A program made the position numbers and the translations under genes. Source: Armatimonadota bacterium (GTDB taxonomy: Bacteria; Armatimonadota; Chthonomonadetes; Chthonomonadales; Chthonomonadaceae). From it: a DNA stretch of 16,492 nt. This document shows, piece by piece, positions 1 to 6,799 of the stretch (positions are counted from its first letter, which is position 1; each line of letters begins with the position of its first letter). A model generated the notes under the pieces. That model was not told the origin of the DNA and made no database searches. It saw only the letters and a list, made by a program, of their open reading frames with translations. The stretch covers positions 1 through 16,492 of the forward strand of contig JAPLCR010000215.1 of assembly GCA_026392135.1 (NCBI GenBank). Direction: 5' to 3'.

Positions 1-1
1 A

Positions 2-796
2 AAGGGTGGCGTTGGTAAAACTACCTCCACAGTGAACATCGGCGCTTCCCTTGCGATGCGAGGCGCTCGTATTCTACTGATAGACGTGGATCTACAGGCA
101 AACCTGACCCATTCTCTCATTGGAGATATTCCGCCAGGACAGTCAAGCATCGCTGAAGTGATGACCAACGAAACGGGATTGGAACACATCATATGCCCCA
201 CCCCAATACAAAACCTCTTCCTCGCCCCGGCTGGAGAAACCCTGATAGGTCTGGATATTAGCCTCGCCGGAACGATGGGTCGTGAACAGATTCTCAGACA
301 TTGTTTGAAGCAAACCGAGAACCTTTCTGATTTCGATGCCATTTTAATCGACAACCCGCCATATATCAGCCTTGCCACCGTCAACAGCCTAGTTTCGTCA
401 ACACATTATTTGATCCCCGTCTCTTGCGAATACCTTCCCATGGTCGGCATTAAACTTCTCAACGAAAATGTTGAGAAGGTACGCAAAAAGCTAAATCCAG
501 ATCTGAGCCTACTAGGAGTTGTACTTACGATGTACGACAAACGGGAGAGCATTACCAGTCAGGTTGAAACACTTATTCGCGAACAGATGCAAAATAAGGT
601 TTTCCAAACACAAATAAGGATCAATACAAAGTTCAAATCCACACCTATCGAAAGGCAAAGTATTTTCCAGTACGAACAAGACCCGCAGGGTAGAGGAACT
701 CACGACTATGAGTGTTTGACAGATGAGATGGTCGAGCGCCTGCAAAGCGAGGGAATGTTCCAACGATTTTCTAAAAGGATGGTGAGTAATGGCTGA
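2..796 (+). CDS. parA: ParA-type partition ATPase, 5' end missing
   Basis: The reading frame is already open at base 2 and starts inside the deviant Walker A motif KGGVGKTT, so the true start and roughly the first 10-15 residues lie before the window. 264 residues remain. A Walker B-like strand FDAILIDNPP follows at about residues 114-123; most ParA proteins have a Thr or Cys where this one has Asn (DNPP). ParA ATPases bind DNA non-specifically in the ATP form and move plasmid copies apart with a centromere-binding partner. The next gene overlaps by 8 nt and fits that partner, so the two form a par operon. The lack of any visible N-terminal helix-turn-helix suggests the small type Ib class, but the missing end prevents certainty. 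A MinD/Soj-like orphan ATPase is less likely given the partner gene and the adjacent replication origin. Confidence 0.93.
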   Translation, partial: KGGVGKTTSTVNIGASLAMRGARILLIDVDLQANLTHSLIGDIPPGQSSIAEVMTNETGLEHIICPTPIQNLFLAPAGETLIGLDISLAGTMGREQILRHCLKQTENLSDFDAILIDNPPYISLATVNSLVSSTHYLIPVSCEYLPMVGIKLLNENVEKVRKKLNPDLSLLGVVLTMYDKRESITSQVETLIREQMQNKVFQTQIRINTKFKSTPIERQSIFQYEQDPQGRGTHDYECLTDEMVERLQSEGMFQRFSKRMVSNG

Positions 797-1145
797 CAAA
801 CTTTCCAAAATGCGGGATGCAGCGGGTCCGCTGATGCCAGTTCATAACAACGGCGGGCTTTTTGAAGACACTTCAAAAAGCAATTCCACACTTCGATCTG
901 TATCCAACATCGAAACAAAGAAAGTATCGCGACAACGTTTCACTGTAAACCTCCGCGATGATGTGATAGAACAGGCAAGAACTGCTGTTTACTACACCCC
1001 TGGATTGACCCTTTCAAGCCTCGTAGAGAAAGCACTAAAGGCAGAAGTTGAGGCGCTTGAAGCAAAACGAGGCAATCCTTTTCCTGCTATTGAAGATGGG
1101 AAGCTCTCTCCCGGCAGACCTGTCAAAATACGAAGTGAGGAGTAA
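789..1145 (+). CDS. Small ribbon-helix-helix centromere-binding protein (ParB/ParG-like)
   Basis: The product has 118 aa. The first ~47 residues look disordered and polar. A ribbon-helix-helix-like core follows at about 48-90 (strand RFTVNL, then two helices with a turn at PGLTLSSLV). The basic C-terminus ends in a PGRPVK patch. Such small RHH proteins act as the centromere-binding partner of type Ib ParA and often repress their own operon. The start ATG lies inside the last codons of parA (8-nt overlap), with AAAGGATGG upstream, so translation is probably coupled. The candidate centromere or operator is the inverted repeat directly downstream or sequence before the window. The family assignment is inferred from fold pattern and position. 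Confidence 0.75.
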   Translation: MADKLSKMRDAAGPLMPVHNNGGLFEDTSKSNSTLRSVSNIETKKVSRQRFTVNLRDDVIEQARTAVYYTPGLTLSSLVEKALKAEVEALEAKRGNPFPAIEDGKLSPGRPVKIRSEE

Positions 1146-1149
1146 TAGA

Positions 1150-1212
1150 AGTATATCTCCCTATGCTCCTATTTATTCCATTTCAAGCAACAGGAGCATA
1201 GGGAGATATACT
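1150..1212. repeat. Perfect 21-bp inverted repeat with 21-nt loop
   Basis: Arms 1150-1170 and 1192-1212 are exact reverse complements over 21 bp, separated by 21 nt (1171-1191). The repeat starts 5 nt after the stop codon of the partition partner gene and ends 13 nt before the first iteron. There is no T-run after it, so it is not a standard intrinsic terminator. The right arm contains GCATAGGGAGA, which resembles the iteron GCATAATTTCGGGAGA with five bases removed. It may therefore be an initiator operator, a centromere or a structural part of the origin. Confidence 0.85.
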
Positions 1213-1225
1213 GAGAAAGTGTGCC

Positions 1226-1328
1226 GCATAATTTCGGGAGACGTGCATAATTTCGGGAGACGCAACGCATAATTTCGGGAGACGCAACGCATAATTTCGG
1301 GAGACGCAACGCATAATTTCGGGAGACG
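1226..1328 (+). repeat. oriV: Five iterons of the plasmid replication origin
   Basis: Five identical 18-bp copies of GCATAATTTCGGGAGACG start at 1226, 1245, 1267, 1289 and 1311. The last four are 22 bp apart, about two helical turns, so initiator molecules would sit on one face of the DNA. The first is only 19 bp before the second. Direct repeats of this length and period just upstream of a replication initiator gene define iteron-type origins, where Rep binding opens the DNA and controls copy number. An A/T-rich stretch (1331-1376) follows and could be the opening region or the rep promoter. I see no convincing DnaA box. Confidence 0.88.
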
Positions 1329-1374
1329 CGATTTCTAAAAAAAGTGTGCTATCCTATCTCAAACACAGGCTTTT

Positions 1375-3039
1375 TTGCGGGTTGGGGATTCCATCTACAG
1401 TTCTCTACATATATCTACATACACTCGACTCAGAACTTGGGTGCGTGTATACTCTGCATTAAATCGGTCAGAAACGAACTCACTGGATATTATTCGTAGT
1501 GAGACTGCACTTCGCTACCCATTTCACAATCTGTCTACCAGCGATAACATTCACATCGCGATCACCAAAAAAGATGAACGAGGGACTATCACTTTTTCAT
1601 GGGAAGTCGCCTACAACAACAAATACGGTCAACCGGGTCGGCTGGCCTACAAACTAGACACCCACGTTATCAATCGCCGGATAGATGAAGCCACTAAAGG
1701 AAGGCAACCTGTTCCCCAATTTTTAAAACTTGGGAGTCTTCGCGAGATCGCTGAAGAGTTAAACTTGGGAACAAATACAAACGCAGTCAAGAAAGCTCTT
1801 CACCAGAATGCGAGCGCGTATCTCACAATAAAAGGACTGCGCTACGAAGCAAAAGACCAGACCCAACAGACATTTGAGTTCGGGGATACGCGCTATGGAG
1901 TTCGATTTGTTGGAGAAAAACTGCCTGGCGGGGGAAAGGCGGATGCAGTCTACATAGTTTTCCATGAGGACTATCGCGTCTTACTCGACAAAGCGAAAAC
2001 TCGTCCACTTGATTATGACTATCTTCGTGACTTATCGCCAGCAGCTCAGCGCTTCTACGAGATTGTTTCCTACGAGATGCTACCAGCCATTAAGTTCGGT
2101 CAACGCGCCAAATTGCCATATTCGGAATTCTGTCTTTTTAGCACCATGACCCGAAATTTCACGTTCGATGAAGTGAAAAAGCAGATGTGGAAAATTCATA
2201 AGCCACATATTGTTGCTGAATACATCGAGAAAGTTGAGTATGAAGCGACTATTGACGAGGAGGGGCAACCCGATTGGAATATGTTCTATGTGCCGGGGGA
2301 GACCGCAAAAAGGCAACAACTTGTCTTTGATTTCAAAATCTCTTACACTCACCGAGAGCGTGTGAGGCGAAGCCCCAAACCCAAGACTCCCATAGTGCTG
2401 GGCCCCGTCACGCCTGAGCTACCGCTTATCCATCCAACAGCCTCAGCCGATCTCGTAGCAAAAGATTTAGTGCGTCGCTTTTATAAGTTGCGCTACGGGG
2501 TCGAGCAACCTCCGACCGAGCGCGAGATATTAGAGGCAAGTAGTTATCTTGCAGAAAGCGAGGACTGGGCCGCCCACCTCATCGAATTCTCTGCTAGGCA
2601 TGGCAAGGAAGCCAATGGTTTCCCGAATGACTTTGGCGGAGTTAAAAAACTTATAAGTCAGGCACGCGAACCTTACGAGACCAAACACAGAGAGAGGGAT
2701 GCACTCGTTCTTAAAAAGGCGCGTCAAAGCCACCAGAAAGCCCATACAGCTTCGTATATGACCTTCATAGGGGAATTGTTAGGGGGTAGGCTTGAAACGT
2801 CGCTTCCAGAAGCATTTCAGCTCTTTAAGGAGCAAGAAGACAGCACCTACCGGTTCCATAAGGCTAGATCTGATAAATCGGCGATGTCGGCACACATCAT
2901 TGAAGGCTACTACCAAGCAGATCAACGAATTACGCGACTGATAAAATTCATTGAAGAGAACCCCAAGAGTGGCATTCCCAATTTCTGGCAATGGGACGAA
3001 AAGATAAACCCCAATCCCTTCAGACCAGCAGGACAATAG
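1375..3039 (+). CDS. Probable plasmid replication initiator protein
   Basis: This 554-aa protein lies directly downstream of the iterons. Residues ~60-325 have the mixed strand/helix make-up of winged-helix Rep initiators, including SLREIAEELNLG and LSPAAQRFYEIVSYEM, both typical of the recognition-helix regions. The remaining ~200 residues are mostly helical and charged, a C-terminal extension absent from short Rep proteins. Position next to iterons and par genes supports a role in origin binding and opening. The first possible start is TTG at 1375, after an in-frame stop at 1336. It has no strong ribosome binding site, and GTG at 1441 is an alternative. There is no ATG for a long way, so the exact start is uncertain. 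The last ~30 codons are echoed in degraded form downstream of the gene. I do not recognise a named Rep family. Confidence 0.75.
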   Translation: MRVGDSIYSSLHISTYTRLRTWVRVYSALNRSETNSLDIIRSETALRYPFHNLSTSDNIHIAITKKDERGTITFSWEVAYNNKYGQPGRLAYKLDTHVINRRIDEATKGRQPVPQFLKLGSLREIAEELNLGTNTNAVKKALHQNASAYLTIKGLRYEAKDQTQQTFEFGDTRYGVRFVGEKLPGGGKADAVYIVFHEDYRVLLDKAKTRPLDYDYLRDLSPAAQRFYEIVSYEMLPAIKFGQRAKLPYSEFCLFSTMTRNFTFDEVKKQMWKIHKPHIVAEYIEKVEYEATIDEEGQPDWNMFYVPGETAKRQQLVFDFKISYTHRERVRRSPKPKTPIVLGPVTPELPLIHPTASADLVAKDLVRRFYKLRYGVEQPPTEREILEASSYLAESEDWAAHLIEFSARHGKEANGFPNDFGGVKKLISQAREPYETKHRERDALVLKKARQSHQKAHTASYMTFIGELLGGRLETSLPEAFQLFKEQEDSTYRFHKARSDKSAMSAHIIEGYYQADQRITRLIKFIEENPKSGIPNFWQWDEKINPNPFRPAGQ

Positions 3040-3058
3040 GATAATTTATGAAAATGCT

Positions 3059-3097
3059 GTAAATAGGAGTATTTGTCCTATTTACGCAAATAGGACA
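3059..3097. repeat. Overlapping alternative hairpins after rep
   Basis: The middle segment can pair in two exclusive ways. GTAAATAGGA (3059-3068) pairs with TCCTATTTAC (3076-3085) over a 7-nt loop. TGTCCTATTT (3074-3083) pairs with AAATAGGACA (3088-3097) over a 4-nt loop. The motif AATAGGA also recurs at 3035, 3062 and 3089, exactly 27 bp apart. It lies 20 nt after the rep stop codon. No T-run follows, so a terminator is possible but not typical. Confidence 0.8.
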
Positions 3098-3134
3098 TTA
3101 AGCGAATCCCAAGAGTGGCATCCCCAATTTATGG
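3097..3134 (+). repeat. Decayed duplicate of the rep 3' end
   Basis: Bases 3108-3134 match the rep coding sequence 2962-2988 at 25 of 27 positions. Weaker similarity extends upstream (ATTGAAGAGAAC against ATTAAGCGAAT). The offset is 146 bp. It looks like a leftover of a recombination or duplication at the end of the replicon module. It does not encode a continuation of rep. Confidence 0.75.
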
Positions 3135-3332
3135 TAGGGGGCTGGGTTTGTTTATGGGGCACAAACCAGCAAAAAGCCGCAGACCTTCGTCAAATCCTTC
3201 CTGTAAGAACCTCCTTCGTCGCCGATAAACCTTCCAGAACCTTCCTCGAATAACCTCTACAATAACCTGTGTCGGACAAACGACGCCACGCAGGAAGGAA
3301 AGTCACTTTCAGAAGGGTGAAGAGAGTTTTAC
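3135..3332. other. Non-coding stretch between rep and the minus-strand operon
   Basis: No credible gene is seen on either strand. A hairpin with 10-bp arms and one bulged G (3141-3151 with 3161-3170, loop about 9 nt) could end transcripts arriving from either side, although it is followed by A's rather than T's on the + strand. From 3208 to 3268 the pentamer AACCT occurs five times (3208, 3228, 3238, 3252, 3264). Confidence 0.5.
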
Positions 3333-3479
3333 TTACGAAAGGGAGGAGTTTTGAGGTTCCGCATGGCTTGTGAGCCGACTCAGAACCTCTTTCGCTCCTT
3401 TCTTGTAGACACAGAGACAGACCAACTCGTTTTCTCCATCGTAGACCGCCCAGAATCGCCCGTAGCGCATTATTCTCAT
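3333..3479 (-). CDS. Small conserved-looking plasmid protein, 48 aa
   Basis: The start ATG at 3479 overlaps the TGA of the upstream gene as ATGA, so translation is probably coupled. The 48 codons read through a compact beta-rich body, RYGRFWAVYDGENELVCLCV, then YKKGAKEVLSRL. This pattern (a 'WAVYDGE' strand followed by 'VYKKGA.EV..RL') resembles short hypothetical proteins on other plasmids; that is an impression from memory. A second in-frame ATG at 3470 (Met4) could also be used. It is the last gene of the minus-strand run. Function unknown. Confidence 0.72.
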   Translation of the reverse strand: MRIMRYGRFWAVYDGENELVCLCVYKKGAKEVLSRLTSHAEPQNSSLS

Positions 3480-3706
3480 GGCCACGGCTCTCCGGAGCAG
3501 TCTGCCTCGTCCTCCTCCTCATAAGCCTCCTCCAGCGCGACGCGCACACTCTGCAAGAGCGCTCTGCGTTCGCTTTCGGAGGTTCCGTTTGGATTGCGAA
3601 GCAGGGGTAGCGTTCGTTTCAACAGAGCGCGAAAGAGCAGGTTCTCCGCTCCCGCCTCCGTTATCTGGATACGAACCTCCGCCTCGTCGCTCGCTTGCAT
3701 TTGCAT
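3476..3706 (-). CDS. Unknown 76-aa acidic protein
   Basis: I chose ATG at 3706 because GAAAGGAG lies just upstream of it at the usual distance, whereas longer forms have no such signal. The product starts MQMQASDEAEVRIQ and is predicted mainly helical (about residues 17-60). It ends in a strongly acidic stretch (EEAYEEEDEAD). It is not recognised. It sits 79 nt after the DUF932 gene and is ATGA-coupled to the 48-aa gene behind it, so it probably shares their mRNA. Confidence 0.7.
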   Translation of the reverse strand: MQMQASDEAEVRIQITEAGAENLLFRALLKRTLPLLRNPNGTSESERRALLQSVRVALEEAYEEEDEADCSGEPWP

Positions 3707-3785
3707 CTTCTCTCCTTTCAAAAGAGGGGAGGGGACAGGAGGGACGCAACGCCCTGGCTCCTTATCTCGCTCCCCTCCCTGCGTG

Positions 3786-4850
3786 TCACACGAGGATGTT
3801 ATCCTCATCGAAGAGGGTGGCGGGAGTTCGCGTCCGAGAACGCGCTCTATCGCCCGCCGATTCCGATTTCGGCAATCCGCGTTCCAGCAGATGTCCCGCC
3901 AACGCTTCTAGCGAATAGCGGTCGTCTGGCGGTAGCGTTTGAGCCACGTTCGTGAAGGCGTTCACCAGTCCGTACAGCGTCTCTTGTTGACCGCTTCTCT
4001 CCCGCAGTAGCGAAGTTTTCACCTGCCTCTGCAAAAGGTCGCTCAGTCCCCATGTCTCTCCCACCAGCGAGATCGCTTCCTCCACGTCTTTCAACGGCTC
4101 GGTAGTCGCCCAGGTCATCCGCTCCATGAAGCCCGTTCCCTGAATTATCGCCTCCTTTATCGCTTTGCCTATCCCCAACTCAAGACGCGCCGACGTAATG
4201 CCGACGTGTCTCTGGTGGAGAAGGCTCCTGCCTTTTACGAGGCGCACCAGCCCATTCTCGCAAACAAGGCGATAGACCAGCGCATCCACCGTAACGGAGC
4301 GTTTCCCCACCTCGCTGTTGGCGATGTGCAGACCCGCTATGACGCGGTCTCCCGGCAACACGTCCCGCGACAACTTGGGATCCACAAGCCGCAGATGCCA
4401 GGACTCCTCCGTTATGGCGAGCCATGTCACCTCGTACTGAGAATTCACAAGCGGCTCCAGACTCTGGAACACCTCCGCATTGTTCATCTTGGAGTATCGC
4501 TCCGAGAGAATGCCCCGTAAAGCCTCCCCTTTGGCGCGGAGAAGCCATCTCTCCGGTTTTGAGGGGCTTTCGTTTTCCGTATCCAGCTCCCTGTGGAGCC
4601 AGTGGTTGACCTGCTCATCTTGCAAACGGAGCGGGCAACGACGGTGGTAGGCGGCGGGGATGCTCAGGCGGTGACACAACTGCGTCTCCGCCCAACGGGT
4701 CAGGGACAGCCCCTGCGGAACATCGGCGCGGTACAGTCTGGGAAAGCGCAGCCGTCCCTCCTGTAGTCGCATCTCGTCCCGCTCAATGAGTTGGTCCCAT
4801 TTCCCGTTGTCATCCGTCTCAATGCGTTCCTGCACTTCGCACATTTTCAT
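3786..4850 (-). CDS. DUF932 domain protein
   Basis: The start at ATG 4850 is set by AAAGGAG seven bases upstream, giving 354 aa. The body fits the DUF932 phage/plasmid family: an N-terminal part with a tryptophan/leucine-rich strand-helix pattern, then WLLRAKGEALRGILSERYS, a hallmark-like segment ('R.....ILS.RY'), then PGDRVIAGLHIANSEVGKRSVTVDALVYRLVCENG, also characteristic. The ~350-aa size matches the family. The biochemical role is not known to me; members are common on plasmids and phages, often near single-strand DNA or transfer functions. The upstream SWIM gene overlaps its first codons by 32 nt. The C-terminus is basic and loosely structured (about 330-354). Confidence 0.85.
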   Translation of the reverse strand: MKMCEVQERIETDDNGKWDQLIERDEMRLQEGRLRFPRLYRADVPQGLSLTRWAETQLCHRLSIPAAYHRRCPLRLQDEQVNHWLHRELDTENESPSKPERWLLRAKGEALRGILSERYSKMNNAEVFQSLEPLVNSQYEVTWLAITEESWHLRLVDPKLSRDVLPGDRVIAGLHIANSEVGKRSVTVDALVYRLVCENGLVRLVKGRSLLHQRHVGITSARLELGIGKAIKEAIIQGTGFMERMTWATTEPLKDVEEAISLVGETWGLSDLLQRQVKTSLLRERSGQQETLYGLVNAFTNVAQTLPPDDRYSLEALAGHLLERGLPKSESAGDRARSRTRTPATLFDEDNILV

Positions 4851-5340
4851 GGTCTGTCTCCTTTCCGTGAGACGAAGAGGACGCGACCGGATGTAACTCC
4901 GACTCGCGTCCCCTAGGGTTGTTGTTTGCAATGCGTCGGCGGGTTCTCTCCGCTAAGGTCGCTATCCAGTGAACCCACAGTCGGTAACCGCACCCGGTAC
5001 TCCCCTCCTTGAAGTGGGATTGGCGGGTGTGGAGAACCAACTGTTTCAGTCCGAGCAGATGCTTGCAGGAGAGGATGATTCCCTCCTCTGCAATGCGCTC
5101 TCCTCGCGCCTGCCTCGCGTAGAACGGGCAGGTGCAGGTTTCAGCGATTGCGTCCACAAAGTAGGTCTTCTCGCCCTCCTTGCAGGGGCAGTAGATGACG
5201 AACTTGTAGGGACATCGGGTCTCCGAGACCCGGTAGCCGTCCGTGAACAGGCTCTCCGACCGCTCTTTAAGTCCCTGTAGGAACTGCTCGCGGTTGAAGA
5301 GGTAAGCCCGTTGAGACGGCGAAAGACGCGGCTCTCCCAT
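4819..5340 (-). CDS. SWIM zinc-finger protein
   Basis: This 173-aa protein starts at ATG 5340 behind AAAGGAGG (8-nt spacer). A SWIM motif CxC-xn-CxH is visible: Cys69, Cys71, Cys92, His94 (ETCTCPFY, then LSCKHLLGL). A further CPC pair lies at 51-53. SWIM domains bind zinc and serve DNA or protein contacts; here no other catalytic domain is attached, so it is a stand-alone SWIM protein. The last ~25 residues are low-complexity and run into the DUF932 gene (32-nt overlap), containing that gene's ribosome binding site. The open frame continues far upstream of 5340, but only as a shadow of the ParB-like gene. Partnership with DUF932 is suggested by the overlap. Confidence 0.82.
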   Translation of the reverse strand: MGEPRLSPSQRAYLFNREQFLQGLKERSESLFTDGYRVSETRCPYKFVIYCPCKEGEKTYFVDAIAETCTCPFYARQARGERIAEEGIILSCKHLLGLKQLVLHTRQSHFKEGSTGCGYRLWVHWIATLAERTRRRIANNNPRGRESELHPVASSSSHGKETDHENVRSAGTH

Positions 5341-5361
5341 AAGGGAAGCCTCCTTTCCTAA

Positions 5362-5382
5362 CTCGATGAACCCATCATCGAG
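5362..5382. repeat. 7-bp hairpin before the SWIM gene
   Basis: CTCGATG (5362-5368) pairs with CATCGAG (5376-5382) around a 7-nt loop. On the minus-strand mRNA it sits a few bases before the Shine-Dalgarno sequence of the SWIM gene, in the 113-nt gap after the ParB-like gene. It could be a processing site, a weak pause or a translational control element. Confidence 0.5.
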
Positions 5383-5453
5383 CGTCTGGTTATGTGTTGT
5401 CGTGTGTTTGAGAAAAGCGAACGTGGGGGAGGGGAGGGGAAGCAGGTTGGGAA

Positions 5454-5891
5454 TCAGCCGTGTTTGGGCTGTCCCCAGTCCACTCCGCTCCCCGGCGGGA
5501 GTTTGCAGACAAGGCAGGCGTCCGCCTCCTTTTCTGTCAGGAAGCAGGCGAACAGCTCGTCCACCTCCAAGACCGAAGCCTTGAACATCCTGTGCCACCC
5601 GTCCACCAGCTGATCCTTGCCTCGAAAGGGCAGGAATATCAGCGGCTGGAGCAGGTCTTTCGTCATGGCGTAGGCTTCGTTCATACCGTCGTACTGCTGA
5701 CGAATCCGTTCCGTCGTGATACCCATTTCGGAAAGAGAGACGATGTAGACCTCCCTTCCTCGCGTGTATTTCAACGCCTCCGAAACGCTCCAATGCCACT
5801 GATAGCCCTCGTCGTCCTCCATGGAGTAGATCTGGTCCGTCAGGCTCTGAATGCAGAGTTCCCGTCCATCCGGGCGTATAATGCGTAGCAT
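5454..5891 (-). CDS. ParB/sulfiredoxin-fold (Srx-like) protein
   Basis: The start at ATG 5891 follows AAAGGAGGT with 8-nt spacing; 145 aa. Residues 80-125 contain the ParB N-domain signature: a strand LIFLPF, then LVDGWHR (95-101), matching the G-x-H-R / GxxR box that binds nucleotide in ParB-like and sulfiredoxin-like folds, then a helix and ACFL strand. There is no helix-turn-helix DNA-binding domain, so it is unlikely to be a true partner of the ParA at the left edge. Stand-alone proteins of this fold can be CTPases, nucleases or accessory factors. It lies inside the minus-strand operon between a 67-aa gene and the SWIM gene. Confidence 0.78.
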   Translation of the reverse strand: MLRIIRPDGRELCIQSLTDQIYSMEDDEGYQWHWSVSEALKYTRGREVYIVSLSEMGITTERIRQQYDGMNEAYAMTKDLLQPLIFLPFRGKDQLVDGWHRMFKASVLEVDELFACFLTEKEADACLVCKLPPGSGVDWGQPKHG

Positions 5892-5907
5892 CCCTACGAC
5901 CTCCTTT

Positions 5908-6111
5908 CTAGTCCAAACTCATGCAGATATCGACGGCTTCTCTCGCCGCCTCCTGGGGTTCCAAGCCAGCGGCGTGCCAGTCCGCATAGCCGCAGTCGGG
6001 CAGGTCTTCGGGATGAAGTCCGTAACCGGTCTCCATCTCAAAAACCACCTTCTGCATCCACTCCTCGAAGGCGTTTCGTTCTTGAACCGTCGCGCGTTCG
6101 CCGAGTCTCAT
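5908..6111 (-). CDS. Unknown 67-aa acidic protein
   Basis: The ATG at 6111 overlaps the TGA of the 225-aa gene (ATGA), with GAGGAG about 9 nt upstream. The protein is small and acidic, with the pattern FEEWMQKV ... DLPDCGYADWHAAGLEPQEAAREA. Short plasmid proteins with a similar 'W..K.....DLPD..Y.D....G..P..AA..A' layout seem familiar, but no function is known to me. It ends 17 nt before the ParB-like gene and is clearly co-transcribed. Confidence 0.72.
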   Translation of the reverse strand: MRLGERATVQERNAFEEWMQKVVFEMETGYGLHPEDLPDCGYADWHAAGLEPQEAAREAVDICMSLD

Positions 6112-6785
6112 GACTGAGTCTCCTCTTTCTCCCGCTCTGCACAGGGGGCGAACTCCGCATAGAGCGTGTTGTACTTTGGAACCTCCCAGCATCGGTCCAG
6201 GCGGTTGCAACACGCGACGACAAGTCGCATATCGCCCGTCTCTCGCCATGCCTGATTGGCTCTCTCAATCTCCTCGTAGAGCGTTCCTACGGGAGTGAGA
6301 ACTCCATTCCACATCCGGCAGAGGGCGTACAGACCCGCACTCTCCTTCGCTCTCTGCGCCTTCATGCCGTAGCGTTCCGGGCGCCTCTTGCGACTGCCAT
6401 CCGAGGGCTCCGAGGCGCGACGGAAGTAGTTCTCCCGTTCCGCTCGTATCGCCTCCAGATAGCACGCCTTCGCCAACTCCGCGCCCTTCCGCTCCACGGC
6501 GTGGAAATCGCTTCCCATCCGCTCTGAGCAGACCTGTTTCGGCATCTGCGCGCCGTCCGCGTAGCTGTAGCGGAACTCATGCCAACTCGGCCCCTTGCGT
6601 TCGTAACAGCAGTTTCCGGACTTTCCATCCGGGAACGCGACGGCGAACGTGTGCGATTTGCACAGGGAGCCGTTTCCGCGTCCGTTTGTCAGGGGAATCG
6701 TTCCAGCGGACTGCGGAGCGAACTCGCGCAGTCTCTGTTCCAACTCTCCCGGCTTAAACGAGGTGTATCTCAGTTGTTTTGGCAT
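6108..6785 (-). CDS. Unknown 225-aa cysteine-containing protein
   Basis: The start at ATG 6785 is preceded by GAAAGGAGG. I do not recognise the family. Visible features are Cys42, then a CC pair (residues 59-60), further cysteines through the middle and end (about 10 in total), a strongly basic segment SRKRRPERYG near 130-140, and a mainly helical C-terminal half. The cysteines show no clean zinc-finger spacing. Its 3' end is ATGA-coupled to the 67-aa gene. By position it belongs to the minus-strand plasmid operon. Confidence 0.75.
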   Translation of the reverse strand: MPKQLRYTSFKPGELEQRLREFAPQSAGTIPLTNGRGNGSLCKSHTFAVAFPDGKSGNCCYERKGPSWHEFRYSYADGAQMPKQVCSERMGSDFHAVERKGAELAKACYLEAIRAERENYFRRASEPSDGSRKRRPERYGMKAQRAKESAGLYALCRMWNGVLTPVGTLYEEIERANQAWRETGDMRLVVACCNRLDRCWEVPKYNTLYAEFAPCAEREKEETQS

Positions 6786-6799
6786 CTCTCTCCCTCCTT

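Noticed and set aside
1146..1330. CRISPR array
   Set aside because: The repeats are 18 bp with 1-4-bp gaps, not spacers; they are iterons.
3190..3549. 119-aa minus-strand open frame
   Set aside because: It overlaps the 48-aa and 76-aa genes in another frame, has no ribosome binding site and an Arg-rich shadow-like composition.
5341..5799. N-terminal extension of the SWIM protein
   Set aside because: It would overlap the ParB-like gene out of frame and has no ribosome binding site, while ATG 5340 has an excellent one.
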